Positions 40,328-52,400 of a stretch of 64,000 nt of DNA are shown here, piece by piece (the stretch's first letter is position 1; each line of letters begins with the position of its first letter). The notes beneath the pieces were generated by a model that made no database searches, had not been told where the DNA came from, and saw only the letters and a program-made list of their open reading frames with translations. The DNA is from Ceratothoa steindachneri. Lineage: Eukaryota; Arthropoda; Malacostraca; Isopoda; Cymothoidae. The stretch covers positions 81,230,919-81,294,918 of the forward strand of contig OZ018323.1 in the NCBI GenBank assembly GCA_963969495.1. Reading direction: 5' to 3'. Position numbers and translations under genes: made by a program.

Positions 40328-40420
<93 letters not shown>

Positions 40421-43400
40421 TATCACCCATCTCTCTATATATACATATAAGCTTTATTGGTGCCCTCAGACCCGTTTCAAGATATATTTTGCCGTCCAGT
40501 TACGTGAAATATATTATTTCCACGTGTTGGATACCCTCCCAAAGTGAACTCAACAGGCTCCGCCCACCATTTAAGTCTCCTCGAGAAAAGTTTGAGTTGT
40601 CCCTTTTGATTTCACTCAAACCTTGAATTAACTTTTCTTTTAATTCTCCTTAGTACTCCATCTCTTATTAAATCTCCTCGAAATTAATTTCCACAACCGG
40701 AATAATTTCAGACCACACACCTCTTAATAAAATCACATAGGATGGATAGTTTTCCTTGGACCAGTATGAATTTTGCTATTTCAACCACTACGGCCACACC
40801 TCCTTCGTCTGTGCAAGCATGCCTCTCTTTTTCGACTTCATCAACGAGTCGCTCGCCGGCGGTAATTAGCCATCCCGGGGTTAGCAACCAGGATGTCAGA
40901 GCCCGAGGCACCAACCACCTTCCCATCATGTTTCCTGCTTTTGATGCGTCCAGCCCTATCACTTAGTTGGAAATTTGCGAAGTTCTTATGCCTCATCAAC
41001 CAATATCCGACCAAGAGCGCATAATATACATCATGCAAAGTGTCCTCATGAGTATTTATGGGAAGAATTGAAGCATGGATTTAAAGTGGAGTTCGAAAGA
41101 TCCCAGGTTGAGGATTTACGCGAGCTCTTAAATACGCAAGAGATGGGTGACCGCCGCCCCACGCGTTTCCTCGAACACCTAAAATAATTAATCAGAGCTA
41201 AAGGTACGAAATGTGAGCATTTTGATCCTCTCATAACAGAGATCTTTATGCGTGGGATTATATATGCAGTGATCAGTAGAAAAATCCAGCCTTCCCAGCA
41301 CATTGTGCTTGGGCACAGTGTATCCTATTCCCAGATAGCAGAGATTGACACTGCCTTGTGTTTTCAGAAGCTCTCCTCATCAGGGAGACACACAGCTTTA
41401 CCAGGTAACATCCATCTAAGAACATTCACAATTTAGCCTGTGACAAAATTGGTCGTCTTGAAAACCATCAGTGGTGAGGGAACATTTCACATAGTCAATG
41501 GGATTTCTGTGCATGCAAAGGCACTCAATCAAGTTCCTATATAACCTATGGCCAGTGTTGTCAAAACAAAGAAAAGAAGTATTGATGCACCCCTGCCAAT
41601 GTTGCCAAATTACAATGCTGGACAACGTGTGAGGAAGCCACAAAGCAAAAGTACAGATGTTGAAAATACTCATCTTGCCAGAGAGAAAAACTTGTTTGGG
41701 TCCTTGCACGCATTTTACAGCAAGAACACCATTTAGTCAGCAATTGGACTGGCTTCAATATCCTGACTCGAGGTGAGGTAACAGCCATCCCTGACAATGT
41801 AGGCTACATGCCTACTATCAATACTTCAGCAATACAAATGACTACAGTCAATGTGGTGCCTAACCATCATTAAGTATCATGCAAGACTTAGGCCTGAAAA
41901 AGATTATCTGCGTATTTGATCAAGCTCTGTATGCAAAGGCTGCTGAGATCACATGGAAACATCACAACAAATTTAAGAACATCATCAGCAGGCTTGGAAA
42001 ACTTTTCCAAGATGCTGGACTCTGAGACCTATGCATTGAGTCTGGTGTGATTGCAGAAGGCTCCATTCCTGGTGTTATGAATGGCCGCAGTACAACAGAA
42101 CCGTGCGACTACACAACCTCCTGTATGAGACACTCATGCGGTTGACATATATTGGGTTCCTGTCTTGGTTGGAAGCAACTCACATGAATGGCATGGTTCA
42201 CTGGAAGAGACACTGAAGAAAATAGACTGTCTTGGGATCAGCATCTCCCAAGACACTTTGAATGAGGTCCTCTACAGCAGCTCTTGGACACGGATCATGG
42301 AACTGTTTAAAGTGTATCGCAAGTTCCTCAGAGATGGAAACGGCAGCCTCTCATCCTTCTGGATGTCCTATTTGGACATAATTGAAATCTTGTTGGGGCT
42401 CAAATCTCTTTGATCGAATCCCTGTTGACCAAGCCATAGAAGAAACGGTGAACAGAGATACTTAGATAGCCGGAGGAACAAAGCGATTCAGCTTGAAACT
42501 AAGACTGTGGGTAAATATTATCTAACGGCTGAGTACAGAAGCATGTATATCAGGCAGTTGAGAGAGCTGGCAGGCCAAAGTATGTTCAAACTGTCCCATC
42601 CAGATCTACAGGGTCCGAGGATCAAAATAGATGAAGCAGATCTCCAGTCTCTCATTGACCTTATGGAAAACAACTGGTTTACTCCTTTGTCCCCTGATGA
42701 AACTGATTAGCCTGTCCACTGGCTTCTTGGCTCTACCTGATGTAACAAGGGATCTATTGAGGGCTCGTGAGATCGGGGAAGAGGCCTACCAGATTTTCAA
42801 GCAAACCAGGTTAGATAATAACTCCTCTCTAAAATTTTATGACAAGATGACCAAGCAGAGACTGAAGACATTCTCTAGTGTCAGCAAAAAGACATCTCAA
42901 GGGAAGAAAGGAAAAGAGGTAGTTCTCAATGCAGATAGAAATGTTTTCAGTCACATGATCCTGGCGGCTAAACACAGGAAGGTGAACATGAAGGATGTCC
43001 TTGCCCACCCACTGGGACCACTGCTATGGGCACTGGCGAATGCTGATGGATCTCTGCGAAAAACAAATACGGCTGCACTTACCAGAGAGCTTGAAAAAAA
43101 TTGTCTTCTGCAGAACACATCATGACACCATCTATAACCATCAGTGATGGGATGAACCTTGTCCCAAAACTGGATGGCAACAATAAGATCTTTGCACAGA
43201 TTGCAGAGTCAACCTTCACCTTTGTCCTTCACGAGGGAGGAGAGAGTGAAAGGATTGATGTGTTTTTTGATATCTACCGTCAGACTTCAATCAAAGATGC
43301 TGAGCGACTGAGCCGGGGTAGAGACATCACTCTCCAGTACAAGAACCTCGCAAGTATACACCACATCCAGCAATGGAGAACATTCCTTTGCAGTTCTTAA

Positions 43401-46400
43401 AAAAGACCAGTCTCATCAAATTTATGGTAGAAGAGTGGAAACGCCCACGGTACAGAGAAATACTGCATGGCAAAGCGTTATACATGACCTGTGAGGAAAA
43501 TTGCTACAGGATAACAGAGGATGAGTGTGAGGAAATATCAGAGCTGTACTCAACACATAAAGAAGCTGACACTCGCCTAATTCTGCATGCACTGGCTGCA
43601 GCACACGCAGACTCAATGGCAGTTATCATCACAGCGGAGGATACTAATGTCATGGTGCCTTTGTCTTGGCTTCCAGAAGGACATTTCTTGTCCAATATAT
43701 CTGAAGTGAGAGACACAGAACCGCACGCAGTTTGGGGACATCAGCAAACTGCAAAGTTCACTTGGAGATGCCGTCTGTGACAGTCTAACTGGCTTAAATG
43801 CTTTCACAAGCTGTGACACTGTCAACGCATTTGCTGGTTGAGGAAAGTTGAATGCCCTAAAGATGGTGACAAAGGACACTACCCGCCAAGAGACTTTTAG
43901 TCAACTTAGGCAGTCATTGAGTATGAGTGATGAACTCTTACAAAAAAATGAATGGGCTACCTGCCGCATGTATCCTGCTAATACTAGCAACACTGGTGAG
44001 TTCAATGAACTGAGCTACCAGATTTTCAGTACAAAAATGGGAGAAATTGAGTCCCACCAGTTGCCATCCAGTAGAGACAGCCTCTTTATGCATGCATGCA
44101 CAACGAGCTAACTACCAAGCAGCAATCTGAAAGTGCTGTCTGCAGGCTGACCCAGTGTTGCCGAGCCCTACTGGGCATAAATGGACAGACGATGGTAGCA
44201 AATTGACAATAGCTTGGATGCACACCCCACCCGCACCAGATGTGGTCTTGGAACTATGACATTGCTGTAAAAAGAACTTGTAATAACTTAATGCTCATAG
44301 ACACTTCTCACAATGACATAATATTATACATTTTCTGAAATCTTAGTCATGCAAGTATTGTAGTACTATTTTTTGCATCCTTGGTGTTCTGATCTAAGAA
44401 ATAACTTTGGAAATGGACTTCCCACCTCTGTAAACCTATAAAAAAAGCTATTACTTGACGATCTAGATTGTTAATATCAAAAGTTGAAAATTGGCAAAGA
44501 TGGCCACCGCCACCATAGCCTAAATATTGAATTCTTGCAATGAAATGATATGGGTATGTTATACATTTAGTGAAAGTTTACAGACAGCTAAATATTGTAA
44601 TACTTGTGTTTTGTATCTGTAGCGTTCCTAGATGTTACAGGGCTGAAAGAAAGAACATAATTTAGGTGTTCGAGGAGCTGTAGTGACCTCCATATTTGAC
44701 AAAAAGATTAACAATTGGATTTAAAAGAAAGCTTAAAAGGTCTGCTTTAAAAAGATACCAAACACAGTATTATTCAACATTGAGAAAAGTTATAACTATG
44801 AGTGTAAACTATGTAATGCGCTTGCATCAACGTGCAATTTTCCTTAGGTGGTGGTTAACTTCATGAGCTCATAACCAAGATTTAGCTGGGCATCTGGAAA
44901 AGCTATCATCCATAATATGATATACAAACATATATCTATTGAGAAAATATAATTAGCCTTCGTGCATTTGGAGGAACATCTTTTCAGAGGTTTTCCATCC
45001 ACTTAGGGAATCGAAGCCATGTCAATTTGCTGCTCTTCGCTGAGCTACAGGGCGTCCTACACGATACTAGTTACCTATCTTATAACTTTTGACACTCCAG
45101 TGTCTTTTTCTGTAAGACCCAATTCTTACAAACTACGAAACTTCTTTTGTGTCTTATAATTAATGGACAATCAATGTACGAGTATATGTGTCTTGTTAAC
45201 CCGCTTCTCCCTATTTGAGACCAAGTTTCATTTATATTTCCTGTTTAATTTATTTACCTCCCCTCCCCCTGTTACAATCTCTACTCGGTGCACTCCTGCT
45301 TCCTGTAATGTAGTCCTGAATTCCGCAGCTCACCCAAACATACGCCTGTTCATCACCCACGCGGGTCTGCTGAGCATCCAGGAGGCCACCTACCACAACG
45401 TACCAATCCTTGGCATGCCTGTGTTCGCCGATCAGAACTTTAACATTAACCAGCTGGTGAGCTTCGGCGCCGGACAGCAGCTACTCTGGAGCGACCTCAC
45501 CGAAGAAACGTTCCACCACGCAATCCACGAAGTCATTACCAATCACAGGTGAAGATATGCCCTTGCCAGATTCGTACCCGGAGAGCCGGGTTCGTTATTC
45601 CAAGTCCTTCAGATGGGAGAGTTTGTACTTTTAAATGGCAGTAACAACTACTGTGTTTGTACTGCCACAGAAACGGAAGATTGCGTACTTTTTAGTACAC
45701 AGAGCGGCTGGTTATATGTGCACATGGAACATCCATACTAAGTCAGCTTTGTACTTCTTAGTACCAGTAGGGAAGGAATTCACACATACGAGTATCCGCT
45801 GATGGGTGCGTACTTTCGGATAACCGAAGTAGTGGGGGATTCATACCTTTGAGTATTCATGATAGAGGGGATTCCTTCCGTTCAGGACTAGTAGGAGCCT
45901 GGGTGGTACTTATGAGTATAAAAGTGTGCTTTGGTTCCTAATTTGGAGCACCTTTACTTTGTGTCTGAACTTATTCTTTGGCAGCTAAATGTGTTATCCA
46001 TTCAACGCCGTTTAGAGTAAAATAGTTCATTTCTTCCTTTTTAGGTTTGTCTGTCGTCCTCATCCTTACTGAGTTAACGTACCCCTCTTGTATTGCACGA
46101 TATATTGCGATCGGTGATATTTTTGCAATGACGTACACTCTTTAAAAATAATACTTTATTAAAGGCTAATTAAGAATTCCATTAATAAAGGGGTTTAAAT
46201 AGAGTAAAAGCGAGTCATGACGGTTGAAATGGAATTATGATGAAGTTGCTGTGAAGAAGAGCTGGAGAGCGCCAGACTTCCTGCCGTTCCAGATGGGTCA
46301 CTCCTGAGGTTGGTCGAATTCTCGAAGGCTCAAAATTTTGTTAGTGGTTTTACCACCGGTCTCCACTCATTCAAAATGCCTTGAATTTATCGATGGGAAT

Positions 46401-49400
46401 CTACAGCTTAACATAGGCTTCGAACCATTGCTACAACGTATGACAGGTACCGTGAACGCGTTCCGAAACGGGAATTCTTCCGGCAGCTTACCAGACGCAA
46501 TGTGCCTTAATTTCGCTTCAATTGGAAACAGCGTTCGCGCTCGACTCGGCCGTAGCCCCTCAAGGAAAGGTGACGTTCGGCGGTTATTTTGATTTCGCTT
46601 TGAAAAGTTAAATTTTGGACGTAAATCCTAGAGACGAAATAAGCCTTGCAGCCCGTCTGGTTAGGGTTGATATTAGTTGGAAAGATCTGGGGTGAGAACA
46701 GTGCAAGTGGGCAACTTCAGAGGATGCAGTGATGATCTACTGGGTAAGATATGTTTATGGCATGAATAAGGGTGTAACTGGGTGTTATGAGGGGTTTTGT
46801 GCATACCTATAACGAGAATGAATAGAAATAGACCCGTAAAGAGAATATAAGAGTGTGTCAAAGTTGTGTGAGTGCGTAAAAGGTGGGTTGATTTATGTGA
46901 ATGAGCATTTGAGAGCAAAAAGCCTGATTGATGGAGGGATGTGGTATTTTGTATAATAGGTTTGCCAAGATGGGTGTTTGCTAGGGGCCTTCCGCGGAGG
47001 GATTAACTATGTCTGAACAAGAGGCTAAGGCACATCGCATCCCATCACTATGAAGGACCAATTTGAAGTGTACAAAATAATGGGTGGCGGTGTTAGTCTC
47101 AACGCTTAGCTTGAAAGGCGCGAAACCAATGTATTAGGGTTGTAAACAAGAGTGAAGTGGTTGAAGGCCAAGGAAAAGAGAAACCGATGAATGAAAGTAA
47201 GGTTTTTGAAAAGATAAAGGTGGTGTTTTCAGAGAAGATTCTCTAAGCGATGTACGCTCAGAGAACCCTCGTTAGTTCTCAGTTTAAAAGAAACGGTGGA
47301 GAGATGAAGTAAAGTTTAAAGGACTTGTTCCGGCCGCCCGGAAAATGAGAAATTGTGTAATTACCTTGAGTAGCTTCGGAATTGAGTCCTTACTACCGAA
47401 AACCACTGGACCGTACTTTGAAGGGGAATTTTGAGAGAGATGCTTGCGAGGCATCTCTAAAGCGAGAAAAGGGGCCCAGGGTACGGAAAAGGGAAGTTCC
47501 AATACCTCGGGTCCTAAGGAGTCTTGGGGCAATAAAGTCAGCACACGTGTGCGTGGGGGATAGCCCGGCGAATGCATGGTCCATTTTTCTTACAGCGGCG
47601 TTGAAGCGCGCCACCACACTTTGTGAAAATCTGGTCGAAATTGAAGTATTGTATTAGTAAGAAAGACAAATTGTGAAACAACAACAAATCAGAATTTAAC
47701 TGGGATTCAAACAGTATGACGCAGGGTTTGAAAGGAGGTCCTAACACTGCGAAAGGAGGTTCGAACAATTTGAAGGCGGGTTCGAACACTTTGAGAGCAT
47801 GTTCAAACACTTTCAAATGTAGCTAGAATACTTTGAAAGATGGTTGGAATACTTGGAAAGGAAGTTCGAACACTTTGATAGGGGGTTCAAACAATTTAAA
47901 AGGAAATTCGAACACTTTGAAGGTAGGTTCAAATACTTTGAAAGGATGTTTAAATAGTTTGAAACGAGGTTCGAATACTTGGAAAAGGAGGTTCGAACAA
48001 TTTGAAAGCAGGTTCAAACACTTTGAAAGAAAATTCAAACACTTTGATAAGAGCTTCGAATACTTTGAAAGAAGGTTCGAATATTTGGAAAAGATGTTCA
48101 AACACTTTAAAAAGAGGTTCAACTTTTTGAAAGGAAGTTCGAATACTTTGAAAGAGGTTCGAATAATTTGAAAGGAGGTTAGCATACTTTGAAAGAAAGT
48201 TTGAATACTTTGGAATGAGGTTCGAATATTTGGAAAGTATGCTCTAAAACTTTGAAAAGAAGTTCTAGCAATTTGAAAGGAAGTTTGAATACTTTTAAAG
48301 AGGTTTGAATAATGTCAAATGACGTTTGGATACTTTAAAAGGAGGTTCAAACACTTTAAAGGAGGTTCAAATACTTTAAAAGGAAGTTCAAATGATTTAA
48401 AAGGAGCTTCAAACAATTTGAAAGGAAGTTGGAATATTTAGAAAGGAGGTTCTAATACTTCAAAAGGATGTTCAATCAATTTTAAATGAGGTTCGAACAC
48501 TTTGAAAGCAGGTTTAAACACTTTGAAAAGAAGTTAGAATACTTTGAACATAGGTTTGAATATTTTGAAAGGATGTTAGAACATCTTGAAAGGAAGTTCG
48601 AATATTTTGAAATTCGCTTCGAGTACTTCAAAAGGAGGTTCGAACACTTGGAAAGGAGGTTATAATACTTTGAAAGGAGGTTTGCATACTTTGAGAGAAG
48701 GTTGAATACTTTGTAAGGAGTTTCTAATACTTTGAAAGGGCGTTCGAATACTTTGAAAGGACGTTCGAATACTTTGAAAAGAGGTTCTAACACTTTAAAA
48801 GGAGGTTCGAACAATTTGAAAGGAGGTTCGAACTTGTGTAAATCTGGTAAAGTTTCATCCTTTTTGGACGAGGGGACTATGAGGAGAGAGAGAGTAGCCC
48901 CAGTTTGTTCTCTTCGGAGTTTAAACTGGTTCTAATTTGATAAACAAAACCGACCTTGCTAAGAACCTTGGAACCACAACTCTAACCAAAACCCAATTTC
49001 GAGATCCTAGAGTTGGTTTCGAGACCTTAACTTGGCGGAGTCACTGGGGTCTTTATACCCCTTTTTCAGAGAGGCGAGTCATGATCTTTGAAGTGTTGTT
49101 TTTACTATCACTGAGTGGTTATTTGTCAACGGGCAGTCTTTTCTTGATTTTGAAGAAGATATGTGAAATTGAATGTAGCTGACATGATGGTTCGCCGTTA
49201 TCGGAGGTTTGTTTGACCAGATGCATTCAGGTTGGCTTTCAGGATAGTCTCCAACAAGTTTTCTACAAATCGGGTCCGACGATCCATGTAGATTCATTAC
49301 AGACCAGTGAGTGAAAGCAATGTGGGGATTGAGAATTATTTATTTGATTTCGAGTGCAAAATTTCGGAAAAAGAAAAGCTTTTTATGGGAGAAACAAAAT

Positions 49401-52400
49401 TTTATGAGATTGGCTGAAGGTATGAAAGGAATCGACTGATGTAGATTCGAGAACAACCTTCTTATATTGACATTTTTAGCTTCTTTAATATGCTATGTCT
49501 TCTTAGCTTCCCGAAAAAGTGCATTTCTAGGAGCACAAGGACTCGAATATATGAACTTAAGAACCCACCGTGGTATTTTGGTCTGCTGTGATGGTTGTGG
49601 TTGTGGGTGTACATTTCATCCTCGTTTCTTTCCGGTCCTCAGATCGAGAAATAAATTTTGGTTTCGAGTTACGAAAACAATGCGAGTCCGAAATATATTC
49701 GAGGCTGAACAAATAATTATGAAGATAGTGAATATATTAATATATTTAATTTGTTTAAAATAAGGAAAATAACGAGGGAAAGTCTAGTAGAATGTCAGTG
49801 GAAAGAGCTCTTAAAGAAAGTGGGAAAGTTGGGGGAAGTAAATATGTGTAGAAAGTTAATCTAAGTAGATAAAAAGAAGATGAGGGAAGCAACTTTCCTG
49901 ACGCTGCCATGGATTCACAATGGTTGATAAGAAAGCTAATTATGGCGATGGGGATTTTGGCAGTGTTCGCGCTACGATGGCCCGCCGCTCCGAGTTGATG
50001 AGGGATTGGCCCATGTCGCCGAAGGAGGCGGTCACCTTCTGGACAGAGTACGTCATCAGGCACGACGGAGCCAAGTACCTACGGAGTCCCCTCATCCTCC
50101 TTCACTGGTAAGTGTCCACTCAATCTTAGCCTCAACGAGAGGCGATTTCACTGATTTGGTGCCATTGCCGATAAATGACGGCAGAAGAAAACGTATCGAT
50201 GTTAGTACGTCGAGTTTCGCTGGGCATTTGTGCGAAAGCTATTCATTTACAGGTTTAAAATGGTTGTTCTTGCAAGTAACTAAGAAGCAAAAACCAACAA
50301 AGGAATTTCCACAAAGTTTGTAAGGAGAGACCTGTAAAGAAAGTGGTGAAGATGGAGGAAGTGGAACTGTGACACAGTGAGTGATATATAGTCGCAAATC
50401 CAACTGCGTCCTTTGTACTGGTTCAACAGAGTTAAGGAGAATGGGCAAAAAGTAAAATAAAAAGTAGTGGAAGCTCTGTTGATAGTAAGAATCGAATGAA
50501 GCTGTGGGCAAATAAATACGGACGGGAATGAGTTAGGTTGAAGCGATCAGAGCATTTCGATGCCAACATCAAGCAGTGTTGGAGTGGGAATAGGTCATCT
50601 CGCCACAACTGGTCTAGGCCAGTTGTCCTAGACCAGTTAGGAGTCGTGAGTGAGCGGATCAGAGTCAAACAAGACCAAGAACCCGCTTTTAAAACTGTCC
50701 ACTTACCGACCATCATATTTTGATGAAGAACAAATAATACCATCAATTAATCTAATCCAGTCAATCACTGCAAATCTATGGTGGCTTAGTTTGGGAGGGC
50801 ATTGGAAATAAAGGTTATATAGAGGATAGGGCTCATAATATTGTGCGCGTCTCAGCGGAAATTTCCTTTTATTTTGTATGGACGGAATACCACATGGTTT
50901 TGTGGTATTCGTTTTTTAAGAGGTTTGAAGAATTCTCTTGGGTCTATCTAGGCATGTATGAACTTTCTTGCTTGAGGGAAGTGCACGCTTGAATAAGGAG
51001 ATCGCACCTACTTCGTTGAGTCTTGCCGCGATGAAGGACAGGTAACGAATGAATTACTCTATCTCAAGGTTTCTAACTCAATTTTCAGAGTCACATCGAG
51101 AATTTAGTAAGGAATTACACTTAGAAACATCTAGATATTCCACATGCGCCTTTAAATAACATTCTAAGAAATACAATACATATTAGTCCTACAATCTTTG
51201 TATAATGAAATAATATTTGTGTTAATTTAATAAGGAACGTCACTTTGATATTACCACCAAGAACCCAACAAAAAATCATCATCGTTTATGATTGTATGTA
51301 GTATTTATGTTGTATGTAGCCATTATTCCAATGCAATTTAGTTCAAGGTGGAAGTTAATAACTGATGCAACATTTTCTAGACCTAAAATAGACTAAATTC
51401 GAGAATTAAAATAGTTCTAATTACATTTCGTTTCTGAATTCTGATTAAAAAGAAAGGATGGAGCTAAACGAATTTTCTATTTTATCATTTGAATGTAGCA
51501 ATATTTAATTGAGAGATCGCAAATTTAATAAGTTATTCAGATGTACAGTACTGTAAAAACTAAGGTAAAAAAAGAAGCCCAAATCTACATTTTTTTAACA
51601 TACTCTTTTAATTTCCTTAAAAATATCACGGAATATTTTTGGAAATTTACCTATGATTGTGTCCAAGTTTCATTCCGTTAAATGGCGGATAGTTATGAGA
51701 AAAATAATTTGTATTTGAAAAAAAGGTTCTGTCCAAAACTAGATAATAAGTATATCTGCAGCCATAACGAGCAAAAAACACACTTATGCTATAATTATTT
51801 TTATTATTTGAGATAATGAACACAAAATTCTTGTGGGAAAAGCCTAGCGGCCATGAACTTGAAAACAAGCTCCCACATAACACAGTGTCGATATGTCAAG
51901 TAAGAAAGAATGAATGCTAGAAGAAAGAAATTGAAATGTGTAAATAAATAAATAAATAAGTTTAAAATTATTAAAATCAAATCAATCTCAAAATTATGAG
52001 GCAGTAGCACCCACCCTTAATCTAGTATTGCGACCTCGTTTGAAGATATTAAGATCTTCCTTCATAACTTCTGCAGAAAGATCATTCCACTGCTTGACCG
52101 TACTGAGAAAAAGCAACGCTGAAACTGAGAAGTGCGGCAGTGGGGAATGCATAGTGCATGTGGATGTTGTCCATCCGCAAACCTTGTTGCTCTAGCAAGA
52201 GGCAGGGGCTCAGCAATTAAAAATGATAGTGACAATTCCCTACTGAAGTAGTATTTATGGAATATCGACAAACATGAAATCATCCGTCGATGATCCAAGT
52301 CAGGAAAAAGTAACCTGCCTCCACGAGCAACCCTATCTAAGAGAGACAGATCTCTGGCAGATGCGGATATCCAAACTGGAGAACAATACTCAAGAAGAGG

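Larger units (their letters stand above)
38317..44973 (+). mobile_element. large DNA transposon with ~600-bp inverted repeats and nuclease-like ORF
   Basis: Two arms, 38317-38918 and 44387-44973, match as inverted repeats over about 600 bp with small indels. They surround a decayed plus-strand ORF (41440-44270). The arms share long stretches, including the 25-bp AGGCTATGGTGGCGGTGG plus CCATCTT and CTAAATCTTGGTTAT. Inside lie a foldback element (39254-39490), an (AT)n run and a retrotransposon gag-like remnant (40440-41420), so the intact element would be about 5 kb. I found no clear target duplication. The ORF belongs to a metazoan repeat-associated protein family. Placing it in Academ or another superfamily is inference. 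Confidence 0.7.

Noticed and set aside
40708..40962. Minus-strand 84-codon frame opposite the gag-like remnant
   Set aside because: No motif; the plus strand reads as gag-like sequence, so this is a shadow.
47823..48185. Long repeat protein on the minus strand (FEPPFKV heptads)
   Set aside because: It is explained by the 21-bp minisatellite; the opposite strand is equally open, and no start context or splice sites mark it.
47707..48835. CRISPR array
   Set aside because: Units are contiguous with no spacers, and the genome is eukaryotic.
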